A stretch of 64,000 nucleotides of DNA from Burkholderia cepacia GG4 (GTDB taxonomy: Bacteria; Pseudomonadota; Gammaproteobacteria; Burkholderiales; Burkholderiaceae), in NCBI RefSeq assembly GCF_000292915.1, contig NC_018513.1, forward strand, positions 1,984,001 through 2,048,000, written 5' to 3'. Position 1 is the stretch's first letter. Every line of letters starts with the position of its first letter. A program made the translations under genes and the position numbers. Under the pieces are notes generated by a model, which worked only from the letters and a program-made list of their open reading frames with translations, searched no databases and was not told where the DNA came from. Shown here one piece after another: positions 1-9,594 of the stretch.

Positions 1-117
1 ATCCTTGATCTGCTTCGACACGCCCGACTGCGACGTGTACAGCACGTTCGCGACTTCCGTCAGGTTCATGTTCTGACGCACGGCTTCGCGCACGAAACGC
101 AATTGCTGAAAATTCAT
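1..117 (-). CDS. cysB: CysB-type LysR regulator, N-terminal part only
   Basis: This is the first 39 codons of a LysR-family regulator running off the left edge. The protein begins MNFQQLRFVREAVRQN and continues into the winged-helix DNA-binding domain (NLTEVANVLYTSQSGVSKQIKD), which is the characteristic CysB/Cbl start. CysB activates sulfate assimilation genes in response to acetylserine. It lies 80 bp downstream of cysA on the same strand, as in other Burkholderia, so it may be co-transcribed with the sulfate operon it controls. Identity as CysB rather than another CysB-like paralogue rests on the N-terminal signature and context. Confidence 0.85.
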   Translation of the reverse strand, partial: MNFQQLRFVREAVRQNMNLTEVANVLYTSQSGVSKQIKD

Positions 118-197
118 GGGTATGCCTCTTGGGCTGTCGTTGTTTGAATGTCGATTCGGAGCGGTATCCGCCCTCTTCTCTTTACCGGGTACGGCCG

Positions 198-1256
198 TCA
201 GTGTGCGGGAAATACGCGCACCGCGCGCGGCACGGCCGTCGCGCCGTCGCCGACCTGCAGCGCGAGCGCACGCCACGCGTCGCGATCGAGTTCCGCCTCG
301 AGCACGCCGCCCGCGCGCGCCTCGAGTTCGACGCGCACCGAGCCGCCGAGCGGGATCACGCGACGCACGTCCACCGCGATACCGTCGCGATGCGCGTCGC
401 CTGCCGGCCACAGCTGCAGGTCGTGCGGCCGCACGTACGCGTTCGCGGGGCCCGCGAAATCGGCGTCGACCGCGATCGGCGCAGCCGCGCCCGCGGCAAC
501 GAAGCCGCGCTCGGCAACCGTGCCCGGCAGCCGGTTCGCGGCGCCGAGGAATTCGTAGACGAACGCGCTTTGCGGATGATCGTAGACGTCCTGCGGGCTG
601 CCGACCTGCTCCACGTGACCGCGGTTCAGCACGACGATGCGGTCGGCCACTTCGAGCGCTTCCTCCTGGTCGTGCGTGACGAAGATCGTCGAGATGTGCA
701 GGTCGTCGTGCAGGCGCCGCAGCCAGCCACGCAGCTCCTTGCGCACCTTCGCGTCGAGCGCGCCGAACGGCTCGTCGAGTAGCAGCACCTTGGGCTCGAC
801 CGCGAGCGCGCGGGCCAGCGCGATCCGCTGGCGCTGGCCGCCCGACAACTCGGACGGATAGCGCTGCGCGAGCCAGTCGAGCTGCACGAGCTGCAGCAGT
901 TCGTGCACCTTGTCGCGGATCGCGGCTTCCGACGGCCGCTCGCGGCGCGGCTTCACGCGCAGCCCGAACGCGACGTTCTCGAATACCGTCATGTGGCGGA
1001 ACAGCGCGTAATGCTGGAACACGAAGCCGACCTGGCGATCGCGCGCGCCGACCGACGCGACGTCGAGCCCCTGCAGCACGACCTGGCCGGCGTCCGCGTG
1101 CTCGAGGCCCGCGATCACGCGCAGCAGCGTGGTCTTGCCGCAGCCGGACGGCCCGAGCAGTGCGACGAGTTCGCCCGGCGGGAAGTCGAGCGACACGTTG
1201 TCGAGGGCGGTGAAATCGCCGAAGCGCTTCTGAAGGTGACGGACGGTGATACCCAT
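198..1256 (-). CDS. cysA: Sulfate/thiosulfate ABC transporter ATPase CysA
   Basis: This is the ATP-hydrolysing subunit of the sulfate/thiosulfate importer, about 352 aa. Visible motifs are Walker [10 protein letters not shown], the Q-loop, the signature LSGGQRQR, Walker [13 protein letters not shown] and the switch histidine in [12 protein letters not shown]-terminal TOBE-like extension follows from about residue 240. The start at [12 protein letters not shown] is preferred over an upstream in-frame ATG because an AAGAGGC ribosome site precedes it. It begins 13 bp after cysW ends, within the sbp-cysT-cysW-cysA operon. CysB-dependent expression is expected from the family and neighbours. Confidence 0.95.
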   Translation of the reverse strand: MGITVRHLQKRFGDFTALDNVSLDFPPGELVALLGPSGCGKTTLLRVIAGLEHADAGQVVLQGLDVASVGARDRQVGFVFQHYALFRHMTVFENVAFGLRVKPRRERPSEAAIRDKVHELLQLVQLDWLAQRYPSELSGGQRQRIALARALAVEPKVLLLDEPFGALDAKVRKELRGWLRRLHDDLHISTIFVTHDQEEALEVADRIVVLNRGHVEQVGSPQDVYDHPQSAFVYEFLGAANRLPGTVAERGFVAAGAAAPIAVDADFAGPANAYVRPHDLQLWPAGDAHRDGIAVDVRRVIPLGGSVRVELEARAGGVLEAELDRDAWRALALQVGDGATAVPRAVRVFPAH

Positions 1257-1269
1257 TCTGGTTGCCTCT

Positions 1270-2214
1270 TTACGATTTCGACGGAACGGCGGCGACGGGG
1301 CCGGCATGAGCGGGAACGTCATCGCGTGCGCCGGCCAGTTCGGCGGCGAGATGACGCTCGGCGAGCAGCTTCAGCGCGAGCGTGACGAGCGCGAGCAGCG
1401 CCAGCACGGACGCCACCGCGAACGCCGCCGCGAAGTTGTATTCGTTGTACAGGATCTCGACGTGCAGCGGCATCGTGTCGGTCACGCCGCGAATGTGGCC
1501 GGATACGACCGACACCGCGCCGAACTCGCCCATCGCGCGCGCGTTGCACAGGATCACGCCGTACAGCAGGCCCCACCGCACGTTCGGCAGCGTCACACGC
1601 CGGAAGATCTGCCAGCCCGACGCGCCCAGCACGCGCGCGGCCTCTTCCTCGTCGGTGCCCTGCGCCTGCATCAACGGGATCAGCTCGCGCGCGACGAACG
1701 GGAACGTGACGAAGATCGTCGCGAGCACGATGCCGGGCACCGCGAAGATGATCTGCACGTCGTGGTCCTGCAGCCACGGCCCGAGCCAGCCCTGTGCGCC
1801 GAACAGCAGCACGTAGACGAGGCCCGAGATCACCGGCGACACGGAAAACGGCAGGTCGATCAGCGTGGTCAGCAACGCCTTGCCGCGGAATTCGAACTTC
1901 GCGATCGCCCACGACGCGCACACGCCGAACACGAGGTTCAGCGGCACCGCGATCACCGCGACGGTCAGCGTCAGCTTGATCGCCGACCACGCGTCGGGAT
2001 CGGCGAGCGATTCGAGATAGAAGCCGACGCCCTTGCGCAGCGCCTCGACGAACACCGCGGCGAGCGGCACGACGAGGAAGAACGCGAGAAACGCCAGCGC
2101 GATGCCCGTGAGCAGCCAGCGCACGACGCGCGACTCGCTGACGGGATCGAGCCGTTTCGTGGCGCGCACGGCCGGCGACGGGGTTTTCAGCACGACGGTG
2201 GCCTCCTGGCTCAT
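1270..2214 (-). CDS. cysW: Sulfate ABC transporter permease CysW
   Basis: This is one of the two inner-membrane permeases of the sulfate importer, about 314 aa with about six hydrophobic segments. The ABC permease EAA loop is visible in [23 protein letters not shown]. The chosen start, [10 protein letters not shown], overlaps the cysT stop in an ATGA arrangement, suggesting translational coupling. A longer in-frame upstream extension is arginine-rich, lies inside cysT and is unlikely to be translated. CysW pairs with CysT to form the transmembrane channel energised by CysA. Confidence 0.95.
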   Translation of the reverse strand: MSQEATVVLKTPSPAVRATKRLDPVSESRVVRWLLTGIALAFLAFFLVVPLAAVFVEALRKGVGFYLESLADPDAWSAIKLTLTVAVIAVPLNLVFGVCASWAIAKFEFRGKALLTTLIDLPFSVSPVISGLVYVLLFGAQGWLGPWLQDHDVQIIFAVPGIVLATIFVTFPFVARELIPLMQAQGTDEEEAARVLGASGWQIFRRVTLPNVRWGLLYGVILCNARAMGEFGAVSVVSGHIRGVTDTMPLHVEILYNEYNFAAAFAVASVLALLALVTLALKLLAERHLAAELAGARDDVPAHAGPVAAVPSKS

Positions 2215-3110
2215 TGCTGGCCTCCTGCTGCGACGGCGGTTACGGTGACGGTGGCCGGCGCGGGGCCGCTGGCGCCCTTGCTCGTGCGTCGTTGCAGATA
2301 CCACTGCAGCGTGTTGATCAGCAGCAGCATCAGGAACGACACCACCAGCATCACGACCGCCAGCGCAGTCGCGCCCGCGTAGTCGTACTGCTCGAGCTTC
2401 GTGATGATCAGCAGCGACGTGATCTCGGATTTCATCGGCACGTTGCCGGCGATGAAGATCACCGATCCGTATTCACCGAGCGCGCGCGCGAACGACAGCG
2501 CGAAGCCGGTCAGCAGCGCCGGCAGCACGGCCGGCAGCACGACGCGGCGGAACGTCAGCCAGCGCGATGCGCCGAGGCACGCCGCAGCCTCTTCCTGCTC
2601 GCGCTCGAAATCCTCGAGCACGGGCTGCACGGTGCGCACGACGAACGGCAGCCCGATGAAGGTCAGCGCCACCAGCACGCCGACCGGCGTGAACGCGATC
2701 TTGATGCCGAACGGCGCGAGATACTGGCCGACCCAGCCGTTGGTTGCGTAGACGGCCGCGAGCGAGATGCCCGCGACCGACGTCGGCAGCGCGAACGGCA
2801 GGTCGACGATCGCGTCGACGAGGCGCTTGAACGGGAACGTGTAGCGCACCAGCACCCAGGCGACGAGGAAGCCGAACGCGGCGTTGATCAGCGCGCCGCC
2901 GAGCGCGGCGGAGAACGTCAGCCGGTACGACGCGAGTACGCGCGGCGACGCGACGGCGGTGACGAACTGGTCCCACGACAGCGTCGCGGTCTTCAGGAAC
3001 GTGGCGGCAAGCGGGATCAGCACCACGAGGCTCAAATAGGCCACCGTGATGCCGAGCGTCACGCCGAAACCGGGCAGCGCGCTCGGCTTGCGAAAGGTGT
3101 ACGTCGTCAT
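2211..3110 (-). CDS. cysT: Sulfate ABC transporter permease CysT (CysU)
   Basis: This 299-aa inner-membrane permease is the partner of CysW. It has about six transmembrane segments and an EAA loop in [25 protein letters not shown]. It starts [20 protein letters not shown], about 135 bp after the end of the binding-protein gene, and its last bases overlap the cysW start. It belongs to the CysTW family of molybdate/sulfate permeases. The operon context with sbp and cysA makes sulfate/thiosulfate the likely substrate. Confidence 0.95.
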   Translation of the reverse strand: MTTYTFRKPSALPGFGVTLGITVAYLSLVVLIPLAATFLKTATLSWDQFVTAVASPRVLASYRLTFSAALGGALINAAFGFLVAWVLVRYTFPFKRLVDAIVDLPFALPTSVAGISLAAVYATNGWVGQYLAPFGIKIAFTPVGVLVALTFIGLPFVVRTVQPVLEDFEREQEEAAACLGASRWLTFRRVVLPAVLPALLTGFALSFARALGEYGSVIFIAGNVPMKSEITSLLIITKLEQYDYAGATALAVVMLVVSFLMLLLINTLQWYLQRRTSKGASGPAPATVTVTAVAAGGQQ

Positions 3111-3245
3111 CGGATGCTCTTGCTGGGTCGATGCTGCTCACGGGTCCGACGCCAACGCCGGCATGGAAAATCGCGCCGGCGGCCCGTCGGGGATGCGGCG
3201 CGCTGTCGTGGCGCGCCGCTGTCGTTATGGTGTTGCTGCGCGGCG

Positions 3246-4283
3246 TTACTGCGGCTTGTAGATCGAATCGAACACGCCGCCGTCCGCGAAATGCGTCTTC
3301 TGCGCATTCGTCCAGCCGCCGAACGTGTCGTCGACCGTGTACAGCTTCAGCTTCGGAAACTGCTTCGTCAGGTCCGCCGGCACGTTCTTCGAACGCGGAC
3401 GGTAGTAGTTGCGCGCCGCGATCTCCTGGCCCTGCGGGCTGTACAGGAAATTCAGGTAGGCCTCGGCCAGCTTGCGCGTGCCCTTCTTGTCGACCACCTT
3501 GTCGACGACCGCGACGGGCGGCTCGGCCAGGATGCTCACCGACGGCACGACGATCTCGAACTTGTCGGTACCGAATTCCTTGATCGACAGGAACGCCTCG
3601 TTCTCCCATGCGATCAGCACGTCGCCGATCCCGCGCTGCACGAAGCTCGTCGTCGCGCCGCGCGCGCCCGAATCGAGCACGCCCGCGTTCTTGTAGAGCT
3701 TCGTCACGAATTCCTTCGCGCTCTGCTCGTTGGCGCCCGGCTTGTGCACCGCATAGGCCCACGCGGCCAGGTAGTTCCAGCGCGCGCCGCCCGACGTCTT
3801 CGGGTTCGGCGTGACGATCGAGATGCCCGGCCTGGTCAGGTCGTCCCAGTCCTTGATCCCTTTCGGATTGCCCTTGCGCACGAGGAACACGATCGTCGAC
3901 GTGTACGGCGATGCGTTGTCGGGCAGGCGCTTCTGCCAGTCCTTGTTGACGAGGCCCTTGTTCGCGAGCGCATCGATGTCGTACGCGAGCGCCAGCGTGA
4001 CCACGTCGGCCTGCAGGCCGTCGAGCACCGAGCGCGCCTGCGCGCCCGAGCCGCCGTGCGACTGCTTGAAGTTGACCGTCTCGCCCGTCTTCGCCTTCCA
4101 CGCCTTGCCGAACGCCTGGTTGAAGTCTTGATACAGCTCGCGCGTCGGGTCGTACGACACGTTCAGGAACGTCGTATCGGCCTGGGCATGGCTCGCGACG
4201 CCCAGCGCCGCCGCCGCGCCCAGCGCGAGTGTTGCGATCAGGCGGCCCACTCCGCCCACCAGCCCCGTATTGCGCTTCGCCAT
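3246..4283 (-). CDS. sbp: Periplasmic sulfate-binding protein
   Basis: This 345-aa periplasmic sulfate-binding protein is first in the sulfate operon. Residues 1 to about 35 form a signal peptide ending near ASHAQA. The mature part starts [20 protein letters not shown], the typical Sbp/CysP opening with its phosphate/sulfate-binding loop SYDPTRE. Later family landmarks include SHGGSGAQ and the [16 protein letters not shown] loop. It delivers sulfate or thiosulfate to CysTWA. The sequence cannot separate sulfate from thiosulfate preference. Confidence 0.95.
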   Translation of the reverse strand: MAKRNTGLVGGVGRLIATLALGAAAALGVASHAQADTTFLNVSYDPTRELYQDFNQAFGKAWKAKTGETVNFKQSHGGSGAQARSVLDGLQADVVTLALAYDIDALANKGLVNKDWQKRLPDNASPYTSTIVFLVRKGNPKGIKDWDDLTRPGISIVTPNPKTSGGARWNYLAAWAYAVHKPGANEQSAKEFVTKLYKNAGVLDSGARGATTSFVQRGIGDVLIAWENEAFLSIKEFGTDKFEIVVPSVSILAEPPVAVVDKVVDKKGTRKLAEAYLNFLYSPQGQEIAARNYYRPRSKNVPADLTKQFPKLKLYTVDDTFGGWTNAQKTHFADGGVFDSIYKPQ

Positions 4284-4324
4284 CCTTGGTTCTCCAGTGT
4301 TGTCGGTATTGCGATGTGGGGCCA

Positions 4325-4400
4325 GTCTAACGAACGGGTTACATGATTAAAAATAATCGTTCTTCATTTTTTAATACTCAAAAGTGCTAACGCAGACGGG
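4325..4400. promoter_or_regulatory. AT-rich promoter region upstream of the sulfate operon
   Basis: This stretch between sbp (minus) and lexA (plus) is markedly AT-rich in a GC-rich chromosome, with runs such as GATTAAAAATAATCG and CATTTTTTAATACTC. CysB sites are long, AT-rich and poorly conserved, so this is the most likely place for the sbp promoter and CysB binding. No exact box can be assigned by eye. Confidence 0.35.
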
Positions 4401-4504
4401 ATGGACGGTTGCGGCAGATGAACCGGCGTCCGGACGTCGCGAAATCGCGCCGGAACCGGCGCGATCGCGTCGAACCTCAAGTAACACTTGAAATTCGCGA
4501 AGTA

Positions 4505-4520
4505 CTGTATAAAAATACAG
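4505..4520 (+). promoter_or_regulatory. LexA operator (SOS box 1) of lexA
   Basis: CTGTATAAAAATACAG matches the CTGT-N8-ACAG LexA consensus and lies 28 bp before the lexA start. A second box begins 20 bp further on, so two LexA dimers probably sit on the same face of the helix for autoregulation. Confidence 0.93.
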
Positions 4521-4524
4521 CTCA

Positions 4525-4540
4525 CTGTCTATCCATACAG
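4525..4540 (+). promoter_or_regulatory. LexA operator (SOS box 2) of lexA
   Basis: CTGTCTATCCATACAG fits CTGT-N8-ACAG and ends 7 bp before the lexA ATG, overlapping the expected ribosome-binding region. Its inner bases fit the AT-alternating consensus less well than box 1. Confidence 0.9.
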
Positions 4541-4547
4541 TTCAGCC

Positions 4548-5195
4548 ATGACCAAACTCACCGCCCGTCAGCAGCAAGTGTTCGAGTTGATCCGCCGCGC
4601 GATCGAGCGCTCCGGATTCCCGCCCACGCGCGCCGAGATCGCGGCCGAACTGGGCTTCAGCTCGCCGAACGCGGCCGAGGAACACCTCCGTGCGCTGGCG
4701 CGCAAGGGCGTGATCGAGCTGGCCGCCGGCGCGTCGCGCGGCATCCGCCTGCTCGGCATCGACGACGCTCCGCACCAGTTCACGCTGCCGCACGCCGGCC
4801 TGATGCAGCTGTCGTTGCCGCTCGTCGGCCGTGTCGCCGCCGGTAGCCCGATCCTCGCGCAGGAACACATCTCGCAGCATTACGCGTGCGATCCCGCACT
4901 GTTCTCCAGCAAGCCCGACTACCTGCTGAAGGTGCGCGGGCTGTCGATGCGCGACGCCGGCATTCTCGACGGCGACCTCCTCGCCGTGCAGAAGCGCACG
5001 GAAGCGAAGGACGGCCAGATCATCGTCGCGCGGCTCGGCGACGACGTCACCGTCAAGCGCCTGATGCGCCGGCCTGGCGGCCTCGAGCTGATCGCTGAGA
5101 ACCCGGATTACGAAAACATCTTCGTCAAGGCCGGCAGCGCGGAATTCGCGCTGGAAGGCATCGCCGTCGGGCTGATCCGCTCGGGCGAACTCTGA
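4548..5195 (+). CDS. lexA: SOS repressor LexA
   Basis: This 215-aa LexA repressor controls the DNA-damage response. The start [15 protein letters not shown] gives the N-terminal winged helix (residues 1-65, with [15 protein letters not shown]). The self-cleavage site is the Ala-Gly in [10 protein letters not shown]. The catalytic serine is in [10 protein letters not shown] and the catalytic lysine in DDVTVKRL. Two LexA boxes upstream show autoregulation. An in-frame ATG 20 codons earlier is rejected because it would start upstream of and read through both operators. Confidence 0.97.
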   Translation: MTKLTARQQQVFELIRRAIERSGFPPTRAEIAAELGFSSPNAAEEHLRALARKGVIELAAGASRGIRLLGIDDAPHQFTLPHAGLMQLSLPLVGRVAAGSPILAQEHISQHYACDPALFSSKPDYLLKVRGLSMRDAGILDGDLLAVQKRTEAKDGQIIVARLGDDVTVKRLMRRPGGLELIAENPDYENIFVKAGSAEFALEGIAVGLIRSGEL

Positions 5196-5221
5196 CAATC
5201 GGTCTCGCTGAGGAGAACATC

Positions 5222-5557
5222 ATGGAACGCCTTGCCCGCCTGCTGCCTTTCCGTCAATTCGGTCGCCTGCGTCACCTGCGCGGCCGCACGCCCTGCGCGC
5301 CGCTGTCCGCCGCGGCGCCCGTGAGCCAAGAAGTCGCAGTCGAACGGCAGGCGTCGCTGCTGCCATCCGCGCTTCCCGCATTCGCGCGGGTATCGCTGAA
5401 TGCCGGCCTGAATCACGCGGAACCGGCGCGCCGTGCGCCCGTGCGCGTCTATCACGGCCGGTCGCGCCTGATCATGGTCGGGACGATCGATGCGGTGTGC
5501 CGGATGATCGATCGCTGCATCGACGAGGAACGATCGGCCTCGCAAGGCAGTCTCTGA
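5222..5557 (+). CDS. Unknown 111-aa protein downstream of lexA
   Basis: I do not recognise a family. The start has a good ribosome site (AGGAG, 6 bp spacing) 27 bp after the lexA stop, with no terminator between, so it is probably co-transcribed with lexA and SOS-inducible. The first 40 residues are arginine-rich and basic. The C-terminal 35 residues (VRVYHGRSRLIMVGTIDAVC) look like a short compact domain. In several proteobacteria the gene after lexA is a cell-division inhibitor. Position suggests but does not show such a role here. Confidence 0.7.
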   Translation: MERLARLLPFRQFGRLRHLRGRTPCAPLSAAAPVSQEVAVERQASLLPSALPAFARVSLNAGLNHAEPARRAPVRVYHGRSRLIMVGTIDAVCRMIDRCIDEERSASQGSL

Positions 5558-5586
5558 TTGCGGAACCTGTCCGCACCGGAGGCATC

Positions 5587-6276
5587 GTGACTGGATCTTC
5601 GGGCCGCGCCTGGCGGCTCAAGCCACTGCTGATCGTCGTGCTGGCCGTCGCCGTCCTGGCGGCGATCGGCTACGCATATGCGTCGCCGTACGTCGCGCTC
5701 GGTCGCCTGAAATCGGCGATCGATGCGCGCGATGGGCAAGCGGTCAGTGAGTATGTCGATTTTCCGTCGCTGCGCATCAGCCTGAAGCAGCAGGTCACGG
5801 AAGAGTTGATGCGCCGGATCGACGCAGTGAAGAAGGACAATCCGTTCGCGGTGCTCGGCGCGCTGATCGGATCGGCATTGATCGGCCCGCTCGTCGATGC
5901 GTATGCGACACCGGAGGGCGTCGCCGCGTTGATGAGCGGGATACCGCCGCGCGGCAATCCGGGGGAACGGCCGCCCGAGTGGTCGGGCCCGCCGTCAGGC
6001 AGTGCGCCCGGCAACGCACCGGCTGCGCCGCCGGCTAATTTGGCTAATTCCGCCAGTGTGCCCGTCCCCGGCAGCAACACCGCTGCCTCGGCTGCACCCG
6101 CGCCGGCCAGCGCGAGCGATGCGGGCCATCCGCGGCAAACGAGTGCCGGCTACCGAAATCTCGATGAATTCGTCGTGACCTACCAGCGCAGCGCCGACGG
6201 CACGCGCTATGCGGCGATCTTCCACCGCTTCGGCCTGTTTTCGTGGAAGCTGTCCGCGATCAACCTCCACGCATAG
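5587..6276 (+). CDS. DUF2939-type membrane-anchored protein
   Basis: This protein of about 229 aa has a single N-terminal membrane anchor (LLIVVLAVAVLAAIGYAYAS). It is followed by the pattern SPYVALGRLKSAIDARDGQA-VSEYVDFPSLRISLKQQ, typical of DUF2939 proteins, and then a low-complexity Pro/Ala-rich linker at about residues 115-180. A final segment (FVVTYQRSADGTRYAAIFHR) resembles the DUF2939 C-terminal half. The GTG start at 5587 has GGAGG just upstream. An in-frame ATG at 5497 would overlap the preceding gene and is less likely. Function is unknown. Confidence 0.75.
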   Translation: MTGSSGRAWRLKPLLIVVLAVAVLAAIGYAYASPYVALGRLKSAIDARDGQAVSEYVDFPSLRISLKQQVTEELMRRIDAVKKDNPFAVLGALIGSALIGPLVDAYATPEGVAALMSGIPPRGNPGERPPEWSGPPSGSAPGNAPAAPPANLANSASVPVPGSNTAASAAPAPASASDAGHPRQTSAGYRNLDEFVVTYQRSADGTRYAAIFHRFGLFSWKLSAINLHA

Positions 6277-6371
6277 CCGGTCACGATCGACGCAGATGCC
6301 GCTGACGCGGCATCGCGCGCAACCGCCGGCGTGACCGCCCGGGCCAACCAGCGGGCCACGCCATCACCGCA

Positions 6372-6869
6372 TCACTTGCCGTTCGTGGTGGCGGCTTCGC
6401 GTTCGCGTGCGATCTCGGCCTTTTGCTCTTCCGCCGACGAACACGCGACCAGAATGCTGCAGCTCACGCGATCGAGCAGTTGCGTGTTGCCGGAGCCCAT
6501 CCACCATCTCGACAACCCGCTGCGGCATCGGTGCCCGACGACCACGAGATCGGCCTTCAATTCCGTCGCGAGATTCGCGATTTCGTCGATCGGATAGCCG
6601 AACGCGAAATGGCCTTCCGCCTGGACGCCGCGCTCACGCAGCCAGTCCACGCCTTCCTGCAGGATCTCGCGCGCGGTTTCCTCGAAGCGGCCGCACGCAA
6701 CGTCAGTCAGCAGGCCCGCGCTTTGTGCAATGCTCGAGCGCATGTCGACGACCGACAGCAAATGCGTTTCCGCCTTCAGATCCAGCGCGAGATTCGCGCC
6801 GCAACGCAAGGCCTTGCGCCCTTCGAGCGTGCCGTCGTAGCACAGCAGAATCTTGTTGTAGCTAGCCAT
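6372..6869 (-). CDS. Universal stress protein (UspA family)
   Basis: This 165-aa single-domain USP begins MASYNKILLCYDGTLEGRKA, with the nucleotide-binding motif near the end as VVVGHRCRSGLSRWWMGSGN. This is close to the canonical G-x2-G-x9-G-(S/T) of ATP-binding USPs. A GGGAGG ribosome site precedes the ATG. It stands alone between convergent and divergent neighbours. Such proteins support survival under stress; the specific role is not visible from sequence. Confidence 0.9.
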   Translation of the reverse strand: MASYNKILLCYDGTLEGRKALRCGANLALDLKAETHLLSVVDMRSSIAQSAGLLTDVACGRFEETAREILQEGVDWLRERGVQAEGHFAFGYPIDEIANLATELKADLVVVGHRCRSGLSRWWMGSGNTQLLDRVSCSILVACSSAEEQKAEIAREREAATTNGK

Positions 6870-7196
6870 GAGACCTCCCTATCGCGACTACGTGCTTGAT
6901 GCATTCATCATGGTGCGCCGCAATTCCGGACGCAAGGGATGGAAAACGCTGATTCGCCACGCGGGGCGCGTCGGCGATGATGCGGTGCACGATCAGTGCA
7001 CCCATGCACCGCGCCGCGCGGGCGTGCCCTGAAGAGACGCAGCCGATGCACTAGAATGGCCCGTCCGTGCCATCGGCGCGCGCTCGCTTCGGTCATGCCC
7101 ATGTGACACGCATTCTCCCGATCCGTTCGCATGCCGACAAGCACATCCGGCCGACAGCGAAACGCGTTCGCGCACGCTTACAACGACAACCTGCCC
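6870..7196. other. Intergenic region between the usp gene and the NodI-like gene
   Basis: About 330 bp with divergent genes on either side, so it should contain two promoters. No convincing consensus promoter, terminator or small gene was found. The NodI-like gene has in-frame ATG codons inside this stretch (from 7131), so its true start could be slightly upstream of the one listed. Confidence 0.5.
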
Positions 7197-8111
7197 ATGT
7201 CCGTTGCACCGATCGATTTCCGGAACGTCGAAAAACGCTATGGCGGCAAGCTCGTCGTCAACGACCTGTCCTTCCACGTGCAGGCCGGCGAATGCTACGG
7301 CCTGCTGGGGCCGAACGGCGCCGGCAAGACCACGACGCTGAAGATGCTGCTCGGCCTCGTGTATCCCGACGCCGGCGCCATCTCGCTGTGCGGCGAACCG
7401 GTCCCGTCACGCGCGCGGCATGCACGCCAGCGCGTCGGCGTCGTCCCGCAGTTCGACAATCTCGACCCCGACTTCACGGTTCGTGAAAACCTGCTCGTGT
7501 TCAGCCGCTATTTCGGGATATCGGCACAGGCCGCGCGCGCGCTCGTGCAGCCGCTGCTCGAATTCGCGAAGCTGGAAAACAAGGCCGATGCGAAGGTCGG
7601 CGAATTGTCGGGCGGCATGAAGCGCCGCCTGACGCTCGCGCGCGCGCTCGTCAACGATCCCGACGTGCTGGTGCTCGACGAGCCGACGACGGGCCTCGAT
7701 CCGCAGGCGCGGCACCTGATGTGGGAGCGCTTGCGCTCGCTGCTCGCGCGCGGCAAGACGATCCTGATCACCACGCATTTCATGGAGGAAGCCGAGCGCC
7801 TGTGCGACCGGCTGTGCGTGATCGAGGAAGGCCGCAAGATCGCCGAAGGCGCACCGCACGCGCTGATCGAATCGGAGATCGGCTGCGACGTGATCGAGAT
7901 CTACGGGCCCGATCCCGTCGCGCTGCGCGACGAGCTGTCGCCGTTCGCGAAGCACACCGAGATCAGCGGCGAGACGCTGTTCTGCTACGTGACCGACCCC
8001 GAACCGCTCAGCGCGCGACTCAAGGGTCGCACGGGGTTGCGCTATCTGCATCGTCCGGCCAATCTGGAAGACGTGTTCCTGCGGCTGACGGGCCGCGAAA
8101 TGCAGGATTGA
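7197..8111 (+). CDS. nodI: NodI-like ABC exporter ATPase
   Basis: This ABC-2 type exporter ATPase of about 304 aa has Walker [11 protein letters not shown], signature LSGGMKRR, Walker [13 protein letters not shown] and switch ITTHFMEEA. The ending [19 protein letters not shown] is characteristic of the NodI/DrrA group. The nodJ-like permease follows 6 bp downstream, so the pair form an exporter. In rhizobia NodIJ exports lipochitooligosaccharide. In Burkholderia the homologues are chromosomal, no other nod genes are visible here, and the substrate is unknown. No strong ribosome site distinguishes this start from an ATG 22 codons upstream. Confidence 0.85.
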   Translation: MSVAPIDFRNVEKRYGGKLVVNDLSFHVQAGECYGLLGPNGAGKTTTLKMLLGLVYPDAGAISLCGEPVPSRARHARQRVGVVPQFDNLDPDFTVRENLLVFSRYFGISAQAARALVQPLLEFAKLENKADAKVGELSGGMKRRLTLARALVNDPDVLVLDEPTTGLDPQARHLMWERLRSLLARGKTILITTHFMEEAERLCDRLCVIEEGRKIAEGAPHALIESEIGCDVIEIYGPDPVALRDELSPFAKHTEISGETLFCYVTDPEPLSARLKGRTGLRYLHRPANLEDVFLRLTGREMQD

Positions 8112-8117
8112 TCGATC

Positions 8118-8951
8118 ATGGACGTACGCAACTATTCCGCCGCCGCGCCGTCCGCACCGCCGCGCGAGTCGCGTTTCGCGATCGCGCTGCCCGCGAACGC
8201 AACCAACTGGATCGCCGTGTGGCGGCGCAACTATCTCGTCTGGCGCAAGCTCGCGCTCGCGTCGATGTTCGGCAATCTCGCCGATCCGATGATCTACCTG
8301 TTCGGGCTGGGGTTCGGGCTCGGTCTGATGCTCGGCCACGTCGACGGCGTGTCGTATATCGCGTTCCTCGCGGCCGGCACGGCCGGTTCGAGCGTGATGA
8401 TGTCGGCAAGCTTCGAGTCGATGTATTCCGGCTTCTCGCGGATGCACGTGCAGCGCACCTGGGAAGCCATCATGCACACGCCGCTCGCGCTGGGCGACAT
8501 CGTGCTCGGCGAGATCGTGTGGGGCGCGAGCAAGGCGCTGCTGTCGGGCGTCGCGATCATGCTCGTCGCGGGCCTGCTCGGCTATGCGGCGTTTCCGTCG
8601 ATGCTCGCGGCGCTGCCCGTGATCGCGCTCGCCGGCCTCGCATTCGCGAGCACCGCGATGATCGTCACGGCGCTCGCGCCGTCCTACGACTTTTTCATGT
8701 TCTATCAGACGCTCGTACTGACGCCGATGCTGCTGCTGTCGGGCGTGTTCTTCCCGATCACGCAGTTGCCGCCGATCGCGCAGCACGCCGCGCAGGCGCT
8801 ACCCCTCGCGAACGCGGTCGAACTGATCCGGCCCGCGATGCTCGGCCGGCCGGCGACGGACGTCGCCCTGCACGTCGCAGTGCTCGCCGGCTACGCAGTC
8901 GGCGGATTCGTGGTTTCCGCGTGGCTGTTCCGGCGGCGAATGATGCGCTGA
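8118..8951 (+). CDS. nodJ: NodJ-like ABC-2 permease
   Basis: This 277-aa inner-membrane protein has six predicted helices, with landmarks [40 protein letters not shown] and [21 protein letters not shown] segments. It matches the NodJ/ABC-2 permease family and is the partner of the preceding ATPase, 6 bp away. Its substrate is unknown; glycolipid or drug export is the family expectation. Confidence 0.85.
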   Translation: MDVRNYSAAAPSAPPRESRFAIALPANATNWIAVWRRNYLVWRKLALASMFGNLADPMIYLFGLGFGLGLMLGHVDGVSYIAFLAAGTAGSSVMMSASFESMYSGFSRMHVQRTWEAIMHTPLALGDIVLGEIVWGASKALLSGVAIMLVAGLLGYAAFPSMLAALPVIALAGLAFASTAMIVTALAPSYDFFMFYQTLVLTPMLLLSGVFFPITQLPPIAQHAAQALPLANAVELIRPAMLGRPATDVALHVAVLAGYAVGGFVVSAWLFRRRMMR

Positions 8952-8999
8952 CGGCCGGCGAGCATGGCGCCGGCTGGATACGATGACCTGGCGACGACG

Positions 9000-9422
9000 T
9001 TACTCGTCGTCGTCGCTCCACGGGATCTCGACGTCGGTCAGGAACGCGACGGTCGCCAGCGGGCCGCCTTCCTGGCGGCCGAGCTTGCCGTCCGCGCGGT
9101 GCCATTCGATGCGGAACTGCGTGCCCGGATCGTCGGCAACCAGATAGATCGTGCGCAGTTCTTCCGCATCGGCTTCGTCGACCGGGCCATCGAACGACAC
9201 CAACATCTTCTGCGGCCACAGGCCGTTCATCGGATCGTAAATGCGGTCGCCCTGCGGAATCTCGATGCTGGCCTCGACACCGATCGTGGCGGAGGCCTCG
9301 ATGATCATCGCGCCGAGTGCGTTCAGCACGGCCGTCGCCCGCGCGGAATTGGCCTGGCGGATCGCGAGATCGCCGCGCGTCAGCGCCTTTTCGAGTCGAG
9401 GATGAATCTTCGGTTGGGTCAT
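9000..9422 (-). CDS. Conserved hypothetical 140-aa protein
   Basis: I do not recognise the family. It is soluble and acidic, begins MTQPKIHPRLEKALTRGDLA and ends with an acidic tail (WSDDDE). There are no signal peptide or membrane segments. Codon use is typical of the chromosome, and an AGGAAAAC ribosome site precedes the ATG. It stands between the NodJ-like gene (convergent) and the permease gene (same strand, about 170 bp away). Confidence 0.75.
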   Translation of the reverse strand: MTQPKIHPRLEKALTRGDLAIRQANSARATAVLNALGAMIIEASATIGVEASIEIPQGDRIYDPMNGLWPQKMLVSFDGPVDEADAEELRTIYLVADDPGTQFRIEWHRADGKLGRQEGGPLATVAFLTDVEIPWSDDDE

Positions 9423-9594
9423 GCGTTTTCCTGTTTGCTTCTTGTAAAGGGCGTCGCACGCGCGAAGCGGCGACGCCGGATGAATACGACGGTCACGCGT
9501 CGGGATCGATCTGCACGCGCGACGCAGTGGCCATCACGCCGCTCGTTCGAGCGCCGGCCGGTCGCGCCCGATTACCGTCCCGTCTGCGTGCCCG

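Noticed and set aside
2214..4346. A 710-codon plus-strand frame across the sulfate operon
   Set aside because: Antisense shadow of cysT and sbp with the same Arg/Gln-rich composition; the minus-strand genes are certain.
4488..4547. A 20-codon upstream extension of lexA
   Set aside because: It would place the start before both LexA boxes, and its residues do not match the family N-terminus.
6890..6915. A possible Fnr/Anr box (TTGATGCATTCATCA) upstream of the universal stress gene
   Set aside because: The half-site spacing is wrong for TTGAT-N4-ATCAA; only a 5-bp inverted repeat remains.
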